Shown in pieces: positions 43,886 through 57,111 of a DNA stretch of 64,000 nucleotides (position 1 is its first letter; the number at the start of each line of letters is the position of its first letter). A program made the translations under genes and the position numbers. Source of the stretch: Mesocentrotus franciscanus (taxonomy: Eukaryota; Echinodermata; Echinoidea; Camarodonta; Strongylocentrotidae); assembly GCA_037976565.1 (NCBI GenBank), contig CP137669.1:41566912-41630911 (forward strand). The letters are read 5' to 3'. The notes beneath the pieces are model-generated. The model did no database searches. It saw only the letters and a program-made list of their open reading frames with translations, and was not told where the DNA came from.

Positions 43886-44374
43886 AATATTCGTACCCCC
43901 CGCGCCTGGTAACCCTGGTTTCACCATTGTCTACATCCCCCGTCATCACGTTGCTACGCTTCATTCCCATTAGGACTCGAACAAATTAGATACAAGCATA
44001 GTCCAATACATTATGCTATGAACCTTCTAAATAATTGTGGTTTGAGGTTTGGACGGATAATTACTGGCTGTAAAGTTACTAACAAATAACGCGACTCCTA
44101 GATTCGTAATTCGGACTCGAACAAATAGATACAAGCATATCCAATACATTATGCAGTGCACCTTCTAAATAATTGCGACTCCTAGATTCTTGAATTGTGT
44201 TCTTTTTACGATAAACTCATTTGAGCAATTCATACAACAAATTAAGGTATACTGACTCAACTTTCCTGTTCCCTTTTCCTACCACTCCCTAACGTATTAT
44301 CATCCTTTTCCCTTCTCTATTTCTCTCTCTCTATATATATATTGATATTTCTCTCTCTTTCTTCACCTTCTTCT

Positions 44375-44412
<38 letters not shown>

Positions 44413-46117
44413 CCTCTCTACATCTCTCTCCGTCGCTGAATCTTTAAAACTATTTACTAACTTAATATATGTGTACGAATTGCGCTGCGTGATGTTCTGA
44501 GTCAATTATACTAATGATACCAGTTGGTAATTCCTTTTAGATCTAGCTAGTTAGTATAAGTCTCGGTTATGATTAATTTGAACCATGCCTCGATTTACCC
44601 TACTCCTTACTTCCTCTTACGACAACCATTTATATCATTCCATTATTAAGAATGTATTAAGTAACATAACAGATTATTTAGTTAGTCAATTAACTCAATT
44701 ATAATGTAATTTACAATCTCTTCTTTCTCTAGCCTGTCACACCTGTGCCTCAACATCGTTGTTTCTCTTTCTCTCTTCTCTGTCTTAGTTCTCCCTTCCT
44801 CTATCCGTCTGTCTGTCTGTCTCTGTTTCTCCTTCATATTATTGGATGACCATGATTATGTATATAATATGGTGGTGTGACCATAGTTCGTGCGAGACCT
44901 AAGTTCGCGTACTATCACTATAAGCGCTAAAACAGGAGACGAATACACGATGCCTGTGTGGGACTGAGACACCGAAAACTTTGACCACTATCGACAACTC
45001 CAATGAACGAAATGCGACATAAAAAACTTGAGTAATATAAATTTTCACGATTTTTATCATAAACATTTGTTTTTAAATATGAAAATCAGTTTATTACAGG
45101 AATTGACTTAATAAAATAATGATAAAATGTCAATTTCTTACACAAAAAACGGACCCGGCTTCCACCGTATCTGTGTACGTGAATTTCAAGGTAGAGGATA
45201 GTTCCATAGTTACAGTAATTCTGACGTCATAGAAATGAATATGTATAACCAAGTAGATGGCGTGTACAAGGTCTTTGTTCAAGTTATTTCTGCTGCCGGG
45301 ACAGTCCATGTATGTCAATTTAAATAACAAACATTTGTTAGCGGGGGAGGGTGGAGGGGGCTGCCACTTTGTGTCATTGTTGAATTAACTGTGCTAGGTG
45401 TAGTCATAACGGTCATGATTTAAAAGCATTTTTGTTCACAAGGGTTGATAAGATGATTCCTTTGTTCCTCTATTTCTTTCACTGTTTATTTGCTATTCAG
45501 GTTGTACTGTACGAGAAGTTTCATTTCCATATGCCCGCGTGTGTCATTTCATGTGTTTTAAAGATAATCGAAACAGATTTATCTTATGACCGAAAATATT
45601 TGTCGGTGTTTGTTTCGGGAAAGGGGGAGGGGGCGGGGTCGTGTGTAACATAACAGGAATATATAATTAGAGATATTATTATGTCACTCTACCTAGTAAA
45701 ATCAATAGTATATAATCAAGCTTCAATTGATTAGCCATGGTCTACCATGTACCCCCAAAAGATCGCAATAATTCTTTTTAATTTGATGCAGCATTAAAGT
45801 ATTCCACTTATTTTGAATCTCTCTCTCATTCTCTCTCTTCTCTCTCTCTGTCTCCCTATCTGTCTACCTCTCCCTCCAGTCTCTCAATTTCTTTTTTTTC
45901 TCTCTCTCTCTCTCACTCTCTCTTTCCCTCTCTTTCTCCTCTCCCATCCTCTCTCCGTTCCTCCCCTTCTCCCTCCGCCAGCTCCTTAAAACATCTTCTT
46001 TCACTGAACTTCAAACTATCACGTTTAAAAGATAGGGCTTTATTATATATACTGCAGAAGCATAATGTGGTAATTGGACAGTGATTTGTGAATGGAGGCC
46101 CATATTAGTAGTATAGA

Positions 46118-46152
46118 CTTCTACTACTACTAGTAGTAGTAGTAGCAGCAGC

Positions 46153-46183
<31 letters not shown>

Positions 46184-46234
46184 CTAGTAGCAGCAGTAGC
46201 AGGAGTGGCATTGGCAGTAGTAGCAATAGTAGTT

Positions 46235-46270
<36 letters not shown>

Positions 46271-46310
46271 CTAGTAGTAGTAGTAGCAGTACTAGTAGTA
46301 CTATAGTACT
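46118..46310. repeat. (TAG)n-type trinucleotide array, unit 1
   Basis: AGT/TAG triplets with interspersed AGC and ACTAGT. Counterparts: 53138-53345, 56876-57065 and 61596-61790. Copy number varies between units. Confidence 0.9.
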
Positions 46311-46759
46311 GTAGAAATACAGAAGCAGCAGTCGCAGAAGCAATTAATAATAATGTGCTTCTGATGCACGTGTAGAGTGAATTCAAATTTTAAAAGACAC
46401 ACTCACAAATTGCGTCTCATTTACAACCATGACAACAGGAACATACATTGTACGTTGTATAAGGTAAATGCATGAATGAATCACACAGACGTAGTGGTAT
46501 AACAAATATACCATTACATCATTGTGAAAATGTTGTATGCATGGATGTAGAAATTCAGGTCATAGTTACCTGGTGTTAATGTCGTCATGCAGTCAAATCT
46601 ATGACACTAGTAATTAACAGTTGACTCCAGGAATGCATTGAGAAATATTCTCATGTTATTAATATAAACTCACTGTAAGCAGTTCGTTAAATGTTTTGCA
46701 CAGCCTGATCTAAAAATGTCTGTATGGTCAGGGTTTTGGTCAAATATATATTGGTATAT

Positions 46760-48596
46760 TACATATTAACGCCAAAGCGTTAATATGATTTACAGATGTT
46801 CCTGACCTATTTGTGGTGGTTGTTCCCACGATAACGGCGGAAGATTACAAAAGAAAATAACAAGCGCGTAAATTACAAGCGGTCGAATGTATCATTTACA
46901 AGCGTGTAAATTACAACGCTTGTATGGTATGCGCGCTGAGCGTGGGAACAGAGTTTCATAATTGATTGTGGATTGGTAAATAGTGGACGTAAAAATTCGA
47001 CAGACCACCTAATAATAATAAAGAAAGAAAATTCTGACGAAATTAATGGGTGGTCTGTTGACGACAGACCACCTAATAATTTCATAATGTGGAACAATTA
47101 TAAATCTGAAGAGAGTTCGGCTGTTTAAGCGGTACATGTAAATTTGGGTTTACTTTGCTCAGAATGTAGGTCAAAGTTCGTATTATTTGTATAGAGTGTG
47201 TACCGGATAAAATTTGTGGTACATGTAATTTGAGGAGTTGTGAAGGGATTTAATGGAATATTTGGATCCCAGTTGTGCTGTAGGAAGCCTGTATATGGAG
47301 TGATGGTCAATGTTTTGTTGTGGTTTAAATAGCACGAAAGCAGTGTATGTATTTGAGTTTAGTTATTTAGAAAAGGAAAATAAACAATTTATAAGGTGAA
47401 ATAATTGTAAATTTGAAGAGGTTTAATATGATACATGTATTAGGATCCCAGTTGTGCTTTAGGAAGCTTGTATTGGGCAATGGTCAATGTTTTATTGTGG
47501 TTTAAATAGCACGAAAGTAGTGCATGTATTTGAGTCCATTTATTAGAATGAGATGGAGATATGAATATTTATGAGAAATTATGCTCAATAGATTAGTGAG
47601 AGATGTTGATGCAAGATCTGGCTTAAAGGTCTGAACTTTATAAGTTAAGCAGTACTGGCATATGCGATCGTTTATTGCAAACGAATTTGTTAGGTTTTTC
47701 TTTGTGAAATATACTATACAATAGTTGTGCATTCATTTAACAGTGTATGGGGTTAAATGAGCACAATGTAGGATGCTGGTTTTATGGTTGGGTATGCTGA
47801 AGAGAGCTTAATTAATTTGTTACAAGCCTGGCTTCCATTTACAAGGTGCATTCGCAACAAATCTGCGCTTTTGGCGGCGGGCAAGCCCGTTTGGCCTAAA
47901 ATACGTAATTTTGCGCCTCTGCGCAGTTTTGTATAATTACAAGGTATGTGCACACTTAACATGTTATAGTTAAGAAGGAAAGTTTTGGGGATGCTTTATA
48001 TTATGTACATTGAGTTAAGTGAGTAAATCGGTATATCCCCTATGGTGTACAGGGATGGTTGTGTTATGAGGCCTCGGCACTTAGCTTCAGCGAATTTTGG
48101 CAGTTTAGCAGCTCGCCCGATCGCCCTGTGTACCTCATAATTGTGAGGCTAGACAGGGTTGAACATGTCGAGGAGCTGCTGGTATGCCCTCGAGGCCTGA
48201 TGGTGGCCCAGGGATGCCCCTGAAGCCTGATGGTGGGCCAGGGATGGTATTCGTGTTTGGTTACACGTACTCGCCTGTATGCCGGGGTTTGGGTCAGTCA
48301 GCTTTCCGCTCGGCGGTTATGCAGGAGCATTAAATTGATCATGGACGGCGTTGACTCGTGACCGGGGATGTCTTACTGACTGGAGGCATTTTCGGGGTCG
48401 GGCTTTAACGCTGGTGATCGGGTTATAGCTAAGCTAGGTGCCGACAATTCAAGTACATGTACATATTTGGTGTCAGGTGCACAGTTGTAAAGTTATTATA
48501 TAATGTCAAGGATAATGCTATTCATATTGGTACAATATTAAATCCACAATCAAACCGCAAATGATGTGTGTTGTTGTCTGTCAGGTGCAGGTGTAA
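46760..48596 (-). mobile_element. Helentron/HINE-like insertion (1,837 bp)
   Basis: Present only in copy 2; the other units read straight through GGTATATATGCCC. No target duplication. On the minus strand it begins TTACACCTGCACCTGAC (48596) and ends with an inner inverted match GTCAGGAACATCTGTAAA (46806-46789) followed by a perfect 11-bp-stem hairpin CATATTAACGC/GCGTTAATATG (46762-46787) two bases from the end. A terminal 5' repeat, a subterminal 3' repeat plus end hairpin and no duplication is the layout of Helentron-type rolling-circle elements. No Rep/helicase is visible, so it would be non-autonomous. A solo LTR or an unknown element is possible. Confidence 0.5.
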
Positions 48597-49270
48597 ATGC
48601 CCATTATTATTTATCTCAGTTTGACTTTAGAGACATACAACAAGAGAGAGAGAGAAAAAAAAAATAGATAAAGAATTCCGACCATTCAAAATATGTGGAA
48701 AATAAAAGAAAATTGCAGGATGTGGCAACAAAAATTCATATATTTCTATATTGCATTTTCTATACACATATTTTCCTCTACCAAATATTTTAGACTTTAA
48801 ACTGAGATTTAACCTTATTCAAGCCGTGTCCTCAAATGCACTAACAGCTCATTATATGGACATTATTGTAATTCATTACATCTGTGTATAGTATTTTAAA
48901 ATGATTTGCAAATGTTTTCATATGTTTTAATCTCATTTATTTATAAAGTTCTTAGAACTGATTTAAAGATGTTCAGTAATAGTATGAGACGATTTGAGAA
49001 TAAAAGTGTGGAGATCAAAAAATAAGTCTACAGGACATTTGAAGCGGATGTTTGAGAGAAAAAGATAGACGTCGGGGTCAAAAGAAGAAGGAAAGATAGA
49101 AATATAATTTTTTTTTTGACAGAGAGAAAGAAGGGGGGAGAAATATTTGTAAATTATTTTTTCTTCATTATCCTTCCTTTACAGATAGAGAGAGAGAATA
49201 CAAATCGGGGGGAGAATAGCAACAGCGAACTAAAAAAAGGAAGAGAGAGGTGAGAGAGCAAAAGATTCTT

Positions 49271-49426
49271 TTCTTCTTATACGTTACTATTCTATTTGGT
49301 ACAGAAAGTTGTACAGCGGCGAGCAGTGCGGCGAGGGTTTGAAGTCCACGCACATGCGTATTGCACGTCTACTGCCTACTCGTGAATAACTCATACAAGG
49401 TAATAGGTCGGCAGGTACGAAAAAAA
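49271..49426. repeat. Long target duplication, left copy (copy 2)
   Basis: About 150 bp. Its partner is 50739-50887, with the same seven-base difference (CGTGAAT) as in copy 1, so the difference predates the unit duplication or was copied. Confidence 0.8.
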
Positions 49427-50738
49427 TTACTTTGTGGATTCAAGCAAATAAATTGTCTTTAAATCTGCAAAAGACAAATGATATGTTTTTTAGTAATACA
49501 ATTAAAGTGCTTCCAGGAGATGTATCATTTAATAATGTATTGATAGATAGGGTATCATCAACAAAATTCCTTGTTTTGCACATTGATGAGCAAATGAGTT
49601 GAAAAATTCATGTAAATCATCTCCGTAAGACATTGTCAAAAAACAGTGGCGTAATTCATAAGTTGAAATCAATTTTTCCTAAAGACATTCTTCTAATAAT
49701 GTATTCAACATTAATCCTTCCCTATCTTAATTATGGTGTTCTTGCCTGGGGTAACTCTCTTAAAACTAATCTTGAAAAATTATACTTGATTTAAAAGAGG
49801 ATCTTAAGAATTATTTGTAATGTTAGCTTTCGTACACACACTAATCCGCTTTTTTATACGCATAGAATTTTAAAGGTGCAAGATATTTATCACCTTCAAC
49901 TGGGTGATCTAATGTACAACTTCAATTCTGGTGTCCTACCACAGGCTCTTGTCGGTATGTTTAGGAAAAATAGTCAAGTTCATGACCATGCTACACGAAA
50001 TGCCTCTGCGTTTCACTTACCCCAAGTAAGGACAAAGTTTACTTTTAATACTTTGGTTTGTACTGGACCTAGATTCTGGAACTCTCTTGGCTCTAGCGTT
50101 AAGCAAAATGTTAGTCTCTCTGCATTTAAGTGTACACTTAAGGTTTATCTTCTCGATAAATACTGTGACTCGTAGAGTAGTTCATTTTTGTAGTTATTTT
50201 GATGATAGATCTATTATGTTATTACAGATGTATATAATTCCTTCTTCTTGATATTATGTGTCTAATTGAATATATTCAGATTGTCAGCCTTTTATTCCCT
50301 CCCCCTGTTGTCTTGTGCCCGTTGTGTGCTGTGCCTATTGTCGATGTGCTGTAGTCTTTTATTATTTCTCATATTTTCTCTCTTTTCTCCCGTCTTGTCT
50401 AGTCTAGTCTAGTTTCCCGAATTTTGTGTACACTTCTTGTTTCTTATACCACCCTTTTCTTAATGTATTCTTAGGTAGTAAAATATATACCCCCATCATG
50501 GTTATCTTGTTGCTTTTTTATGTACCAACCAATTATTTGGTCCAGAGGGGACCCTAAAACTTACAAGCTCTGCTTTTACCAGGGTCTCCTTGTCTTTCTT
50601 TTTTAATAGTTCACTTTGTTTTATCATTGTCATAATCTTTTTTGTTTGCATTGTAAATGTGTAATGATTTCATGTACTGCTCTATGTGACATTTGAAAGA
50701 AAGACGAATAAATATCTTATCTTATCTTATCTTATTTT
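49427..50738 (+). mobile_element. CR1-like LINE fragment (copy 2), uninterrupted
   Basis: Same insertion as in copy 1 at the same site, including the stop after KLYLI, but lacking the nested LINE. One Trp codon (MSWK) has become TGA here (49600). C-terminal domain at 49876-50175; 3' tail (TATCT)n at 50714-50738. It is flanked by the ~150-bp duplication at 49271-49426 and 50739-50887. Confidence 0.9.
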
Positions 50739-50887
50739 TTCTTCTTATACGTTACTATTCTATTTGGTACAGAAAGTTGTACAGCGGCGAGCAGTGCGGC
50801 GAGGGTTTGAAGTCCACGCACATGCGTATTGCACGACTACTGCCTACTAACTCATACAAGGTAATAGGTCGGCAGGTACGAAAAGAA
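50739..50887. repeat. Long target duplication, right copy (copy 2)
   Basis: Partner of 49271-49426. It leads into AATATTCGTACCCCCCGCGC, a variant shared only with copy 1. Confidence 0.8.
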
Positions 50888-51382
50888 TATTCGTACCCCC
50901 CGCGCCTGGTAACCCTGGTTTCACCATTGTCTACATCCCCCGTCATCACGTTGCTACGCTTCATTCCCATTAGGACTCGAACAAATTAGATACAAGCATA
51001 TAGTCCAATACATTATGCTATGAGCCTTCTAAATAATTGTGGTTTGAGGTTTGGACGGATAATTACTGGCTGTAAAGTTACTAACAAATAACGCGACTCC
51101 TAGATTCGTAATTCGGACTCGAACAAATAGATACAAGCATATCCAATACATTATGCAGTGCACCTTCTAAATAATTGTCACTCCTAGATTCTTGAATTGT
51201 GTTCTTTTTACGATAAACTCATTTGAGCAATTCATACAACAAATTAAGGCATACTGACTCAACTTTCCTGTTCCCTTTCCCTACCACTCCCTAACGTACT
51301 ATCATCCGTTTCCCTTCTCTATTTCTCTTTCTCCATTTATATTGATATTTCTCTCTCTTTCTTCTTCTTCTTCTTTTTTCTT

Positions 51383-51416
<34 letters not shown>

Positions 51417-52915
51417 TCCCTCTCTACATCTCTATCCGTCGCTGAATCTTTAAAACTATTTACTGACTTAATATGTGTACGAATTGCGCTGCGTGATGTT
51501 CTGAGTCAATTATACTAATGATACCAGTTGGTAATTCCTTGTGGATCTAGCTAGTTAGTATAACTCTCGGTTATGATTAATTTGAATCATGCCTCGATTT
51601 ACCCTACTCCTTACTTCCTCTTACGACAACCATTGATATCATTCCATTATTTAGAATGTATCAAGTAACATAACAGATTATTTAGTTAGTCAATTAACTC
51701 AATTATAATGTAATTTACAATCTCTTCTTTCTCTAGCCTGTCACACCTGTGCCTCAACATCGTTGTTTCCCTTTCTCTCCTCTCTGTCTTAGTTCTCCCT
51801 TCCTCTATCCGTCTGTCTGTCTGTCTCTGTTTCTCCTTCATATTATTGGATGACTATGATTATGTATATAATATGGTGGTGTGACCATAGTTCGTGCGAG
51901 ACCTAAGTTCGCGTACTATCACTATAAGCGCTAAAACAGGAGACGAATACACGATGCCTGTGTGGGACTGAGACACCGAAAACTTTGACCACTATCGACA
52001 ACTCCAATGAACGAAATGCGACATAAAAAACTTGAGTAATATAAATTTTCACGATTTTTATCATAAACATTTGTTTTTAAATATGAAAATCAGTTTATTA
52101 CAGGAATTGACTTAATAAAATAATGATAAAATGTCAATTTCTTACACAAAAAACGGACCCGGCTTCCACCGTATCTGTGTACGTGAATTTCAAGGTAGAG
52201 GATAGTTCCATAGTTACATTAATTCTGACGTCATAGAAATGAATATGTATAACCAAGTAGATGGCGTGTACAAGGTCTTTGTTCAAGTTATTTCTGCTGC
52301 CGGGACAGTCCATGTATGTCAATTTAAATAACAAACATTTGTTAGCGGGGGTGGAGGGGGGCTGCCACTTTGTGTCATTGTTGAATTAACTGTGCTAGGT
52401 GTAGTCATAACGGTCATGATTTAAAAGCATTTTTGTTCACAAGGGTTGATAAGATGATTCCTTTGTTCCTCTATTTCTCTCACTGTTTATTTGCTATTCA
52501 GGTTGTACTGTACGAGAAGTTTCATTTCCATATGCCCGCGTGTGTCATTTCATGTGTTTTAAAGATAATCGAAACAGATTCATCTTATGACCGAAAATAT
52601 TTGTCGGCGTTTGATTCGGGAAAGGGGGAGGGGGCGGGGGTCGTGTGTAACATAACAGGAATATATAATTAGAGATATTATTATGTCACTCTACCTAGTA
52701 AAATCAATAGAAATCGGTATAAATTATAATCAAGCTTCAATTGATCAGCCATGGTCTCCCATGTACCTCCAAAAGATCGCAATAATTCTTTTTTAATTTG
52801 ATGCAGCATTAAAGTATTCCACTTATTTTGAATCTCTCTCTCATTCTCTCTCTTCTCTCTCTCTGTCTCCCTATCTGTCTACCTCTCCCTCCAGTCTCTC
52901 AATTTCTTTTTCTCT

Positions 52916-52946
<31 letters not shown>

Positions 52947-53137
52947 TCTCCTCTCCCATCCTCTCTCCGTTCCTCCCCTTCTCTCTCTCCCTCCGCCAGC
53001 TCCTTAAAACATCTTCTTTCACTGAACTTCAAACTATCACGTTTAAAAGATAGGGCTTTATTATATATACTGCAGAAGCATAATTAGGTTATTGGGCAGT
53101 GATTTGTGAATGGAGGCCCATATTAGTAGTATAGACT

Positions 53138-53170
53138 ACTACTAGTAGTAGTAGTAGTAGTAGTAGTAGC

Positions 53171-53210
<40 letters not shown>

Positions 53211-53264
53211 CTAGTAGTAGCAGCAGTAGCAGGAGTGGCATTGGCAGTAGTAGCAATAGTGGTT

Positions 53265-53309
<45 letters not shown>

Positions 53310-53345
53310 CTAGTAGTAGTAGTAGCAGTACTAGTAGTACTATAG
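53138..53345. repeat. (TAG)n-type trinucleotide array, unit 2
   Basis: Same position in the unit as 46118-46310. Shares CAATAGTGGTTG with unit 4, where units 1 and 3 have CAATAGTAGTTG. Confidence 0.9.
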
Positions 53346-53395
53346 TACTGTAGAAATACAGAAGCAGCAGTCGCAGAAGCAGTTAATAATAATGT

Positions 53396-55122
53396 GCTTC
53401 TGATGCACGTGTAGAGTGAATTAAAATTTTAAAAGACACACTCACAAATTGCGTCTCATTTACAACCATGACAACAGGAACATACATTGTACGTTGTATA
53501 GCTAAATGCATGAATGAATCACACAGACGTAGTGGTATTACAAATATACCATTACATCATCATGAAAATGTTGTATGAATGGATGTAGAAATTCAGGTCA
53601 TAGTTACCTGGTGTTAATGTCGTCATGCAGTCAAATCTATGACACTAGTAATTAACAGTTGACTCCAGGAATGCATTGAGAAATATTCTCATGTTATTAA
53701 TATAAACTCACTGTAAGCAGTTCGTTAAAGTTTTGCACAGCCTGATCTAAAAATGTCTGTATGGTCTGGGTTTCGGTCAAATATATATTGGTATATATGC
53801 CCATTATTATTTATCTCAGTTTGACTTTAGAGACATACAACAAGAGAGAGAGGAAAAAAAAGATAGATAAAGAATGCCGACCATTCAAAATATGTGGAAA
53901 ATAAAAGAAAATTGCAGGATGTGGCAACAAAAATTCATATATTCCTATATTGCATTTTCTATACACATATTTTCCTCTACCAAATATTTTAGACTTTAAA
54001 CTGAGATTTAACCTTATTCAAGCCGTGTCCTCAAATGCACTAACAGCTCATTATATGGAAATTATTGTAATTCATTACATCTGTGTATAGTATTTTAAAA
54101 TGATTTGCAAATGTTTTCATATGTTTTAATCTCATTTATTTATAAAGTTCTTAGAACTGATTTAAAGATGTTCAGTAATAGTATGAGACGATTTGAGAAT
54201 AAAAGTGTGGAGATCAAAAAATAAGTCTACAGGACATTTGAAGCGGATGTTTGAGAGAAAAAGATAGACGTCGGGGTCAAAAGAAGAAGGAAAGATAGAA
54301 ATATAATTTTTTTTGAGAGAGAGAGAGAGAGAAAGAAGGGGGGAGAAATATTTGTAAATTATTTTTTCTTCATTATCCTTCCTTTACAGATAGAGAGAGA
54401 GAATACAAATCGGGGGGAAGAATAGCAACAGCGAACTAAAAAAAGGAAGAGAGAGGTGAGCTAGAGCAAAAGATTCTTTTCTTCTTATACGTTACTATTC
54501 TATTTGGTACAGAAAGTTGTACAGCGGCGAGAAGTGCGGCAAGGGTTTGAAGTCCACGCACATGCGTATTGCACGTCTACTGCCTACTCGTGATTAACTC
54601 ATACAAGGTAATAGGTCGGCAGGTACGAAAAAAAAATATTCTTACCTCCCGCGCCTGGTAACCCTGGTTTCACCATTGTCTACATCCCCAATCATCACGT
54701 TGCTACGCTTCATTCCCATTAGGACTCGAACAAATTAGATACAAGCATAGTCCAATACATTATGCTATGAACCTTCTAAATAATTGTGGTTTGAGGTTTG
54801 GACGGATAATTACTGGCTGTAAAGTTACTAACAAATAACGCGACTCCTAGATTCGTAATTCGGACTCGAACAAATAGATACAAGCATATCCAATACATTA
54901 TGCAGTGCACCTTCTAAATAATTGCGACTCCTAGATTCTTGAATTGTGTTCTTTTTACGATAAACTCATTTGAGCAATTCATACAACAAATTAAGGTATA
55001 CTGACTCAACTTTCCTGTTCCCTTTTCCTACCACTCCCTAACGTATTATCATCCTTTTCCCTTCTCTATTTCTCTCTCTCTATATATATATTGATATTTC
55101 TCTCTCTTTCTTCACCTTCTTC

Positions 55123-55171
<49 letters not shown>

Positions 55172-56652
55172 CCTCTCTACATCTCTCTCCGTCGCTGAAT
55201 CTTTAAAACTATTTACTAACTTAATATATGTGTACGAATTGCGCTGCGTGATGTTCTGAGTCAATTATACTAATGATACCAGTTGGTAATTCCTTTTAGA
55301 TCTAGCTAGTTAGTATAAGTCTCGGTTATGATTAATTTGAACCATGCCTCGATTTACCCTACTCCTTACTTCCTCTTACGACAACCATTTATATCATTCC
55401 ATTATTAAGAATGTATTAAGTAACATAACAGATTATTTAGTTAGTCAATTAACTCAATTATAATGTAATTTACAATCTCTTCTTTCTCTAGCCTGTCACA
55501 CCTGTGCCTCAACATCGTTGTTTCTCTTTCTCTCTTCTCTGTCTTAGTTCTCCCTTCCTCTATCCGTCTGTCTGTCTGTCTCTGTTTCTCCTTCATATTA
55601 TTGGATGACCATGATTATGTATATAATATGGTGGTGTGACCATAGTTCGTGCGAGACCTAAGTTCGCGTACTATCACTATAAGCGCTAAAACAGGAGACG
55701 AATACACGATGCCTGTGTGGGACTGAGACACCGAAAACTTTGACCACTATCGACAACTCCAATGAACGAAATGCGACATAAAAAACTTGAGTAATATAAA
55801 TTTTCACGATTTTTATCATAAACATTTGTTTTTAAATATGAAAATCAGTTTATTACAGGAATTGACTTAATAAAATAATGATAAAATGTCAATTTCTTAC
55901 ACAAAAAACGGACCCGGCTTCCACCGTATCTGTGTACGTGAATTTCAAGGTAGAGGATAGTTCCATAGTTACAGTAATTCTGACGTCATAGAAATGAATA
56001 TGTATAACCAAGTAGATGGCGTGTACAAGGTCTTTGTTCAAGTTATTTCTGCTGCCGGGACAGTCCATGTATGTCAATTTAAATAACAAACATTTGTTAG
56101 GGGGAGGGGTGGAGGGGGCTGCCACTTTGTGTCATTGTTGAATTAACGGTGTAGTCATAACGGTCATGATTTAAAAGCATTTTTGTTCACAAGGGTTGAT
56201 AAGATGATTCCTTTGTTCCTCTATTTCTTTCACTGTTTATTTGCTATTCAGGTTGTACTGTACGAGAAGTTTCATTTCCATATGCCCGCGTGTGTCATTT
56301 CATGTGTTTTAAAGATAATCGAAACAGATTTATCTTATGACCGAAAATATTTGTCGGTGTTTGTTTCGGGAAAGGGGGAGGGGGCGGGGGTCGTGTGTAA
56401 CATAACAGGAATATATAATTAGAGATATTATTATGTCACTCTACCTAGTAAAATCAATAGTATATAATCAAGCTTCAATTGATTAGCCATGGTCTACCAT
56501 GTACCCCCAAAAGATCGCAATAATTCTTTTTAATTTGATGCAGCATTAAAGTATTCCACTTATTTTGAATCTCTCTCTCATTCTCTCTCTTCTCTCTCTC
56601 TGTCTCCTATCTGTCTACCTCTCCCTCAAGTCTCTCAATTTCTTTTTTCTCT

Positions 56653-56683
<31 letters not shown>

Positions 56684-56907
56684 TCTCCTCTCCCATCCTC
56701 TCTCCGTTCCTCCCCTTCTCTATCTCCCTCCGCCAGCTCCTTAAAACATCTTCTTTCACTGAACTTCAAACTATCACGTTTAAAAGATAGGGCTTTATTA
56801 TATATACTGCAGAAGCATAATGTGGTAATTGGACAGTGATTTGTGAATGGAGGCCCATATTAGTAGTATAGACTTCTACTACTACTAGTAGTAGTAGCAG
56901 CAGCAGC

Positions 56908-56941
<34 letters not shown>

Positions 56942-56992
56942 CTAGTAGCAGCAGTAGCAGGAGTGGCATTGGCAGTAGTAGCAATAGTAGTT

Positions 56993-57025
<33 letters not shown>

Positions 57026-57111
57026 CTAGTAGTAGTAGTAGCAGTACTAGTAGTACTATAGTACTGTAGAAATACAGAAGCAGCAGTCGCAGAAGCAATT
57101 AATAATAATGT
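53396..57111. repeat. 3.7-kb tandem unit, copy 3 (3,716 bp, no insertions)
   Basis: The uninterrupted reference copy. The LINE-free target reads GCAGGTACGAAAAAAAAATA at about 54619. The conserved segment 55620-56420 includes a minus-strand frame of 78 codons (56125-55889) and a plus-strand frame of 79 codons (56183-56422); both recur in the other units but match nothing I know. Confidence 0.92.
56876..57065. repeat. (TAG)n-type trinucleotide array, unit 3
   Basis: Same position in the unit as 46118-46310, with slightly different copy number. Confidence 0.9.

Larger units (their letters stand above)
38121..46356. repeat. 3.7-kb tandem unit, copy 1 (8.24 kb with insertions)
   Basis: Starts GCTTCTGATGCACGTGTAGA. 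It carries 4.54 kb of extra DNA (a LINE fragment, its ~150-bp target duplication and a nested LINE). Without it the unit is ~3.70 kb. Landmarks in order: GTCTCATTTACAACCATGAC; GA-rich stretch near 39040-39180; GTACAGCGGCGAGCAGTGCG; two partial direct repeats with GGACTCGAAC (43973 and 44112); CT/CA microsatellites near 44320-44415; a conserved segment 44870-45660; a CT-rich block 45820-45980; and a (TAG)n array 46118-46310. No gene function is recognised in the unit. Confidence 0.9.
46357..53395. repeat. 3.7-kb tandem unit, copy 2 (7.04 kb with insertions)
   Basis: Same landmarks as copy 1. It contains a 1.84-kb Helentron-like insertion (46760-48596) and the same LINE fragment with its ~150-bp duplication (extra ~1.47 kb). 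Without both it is ~3.73 kb. It shares diagnostic variants with copy 4 in most of its length but with copy 1 near the LINE. Confidence 0.9.

Noticed and set aside
43970..44130. Possible tRNA B boxes (GTTCGAGTCC on the minus strand) in each 3.7-kb unit
   Set aside because: The motif is present twice, but no A box, anticodon arm or acceptor stem could be built around either one.
46011..46386. Leucine- or threonine-rich frames in the tandem units (also 56766-57098)
   Set aside because: Low-complexity translation of (TAG)n trinucleotide arrays.
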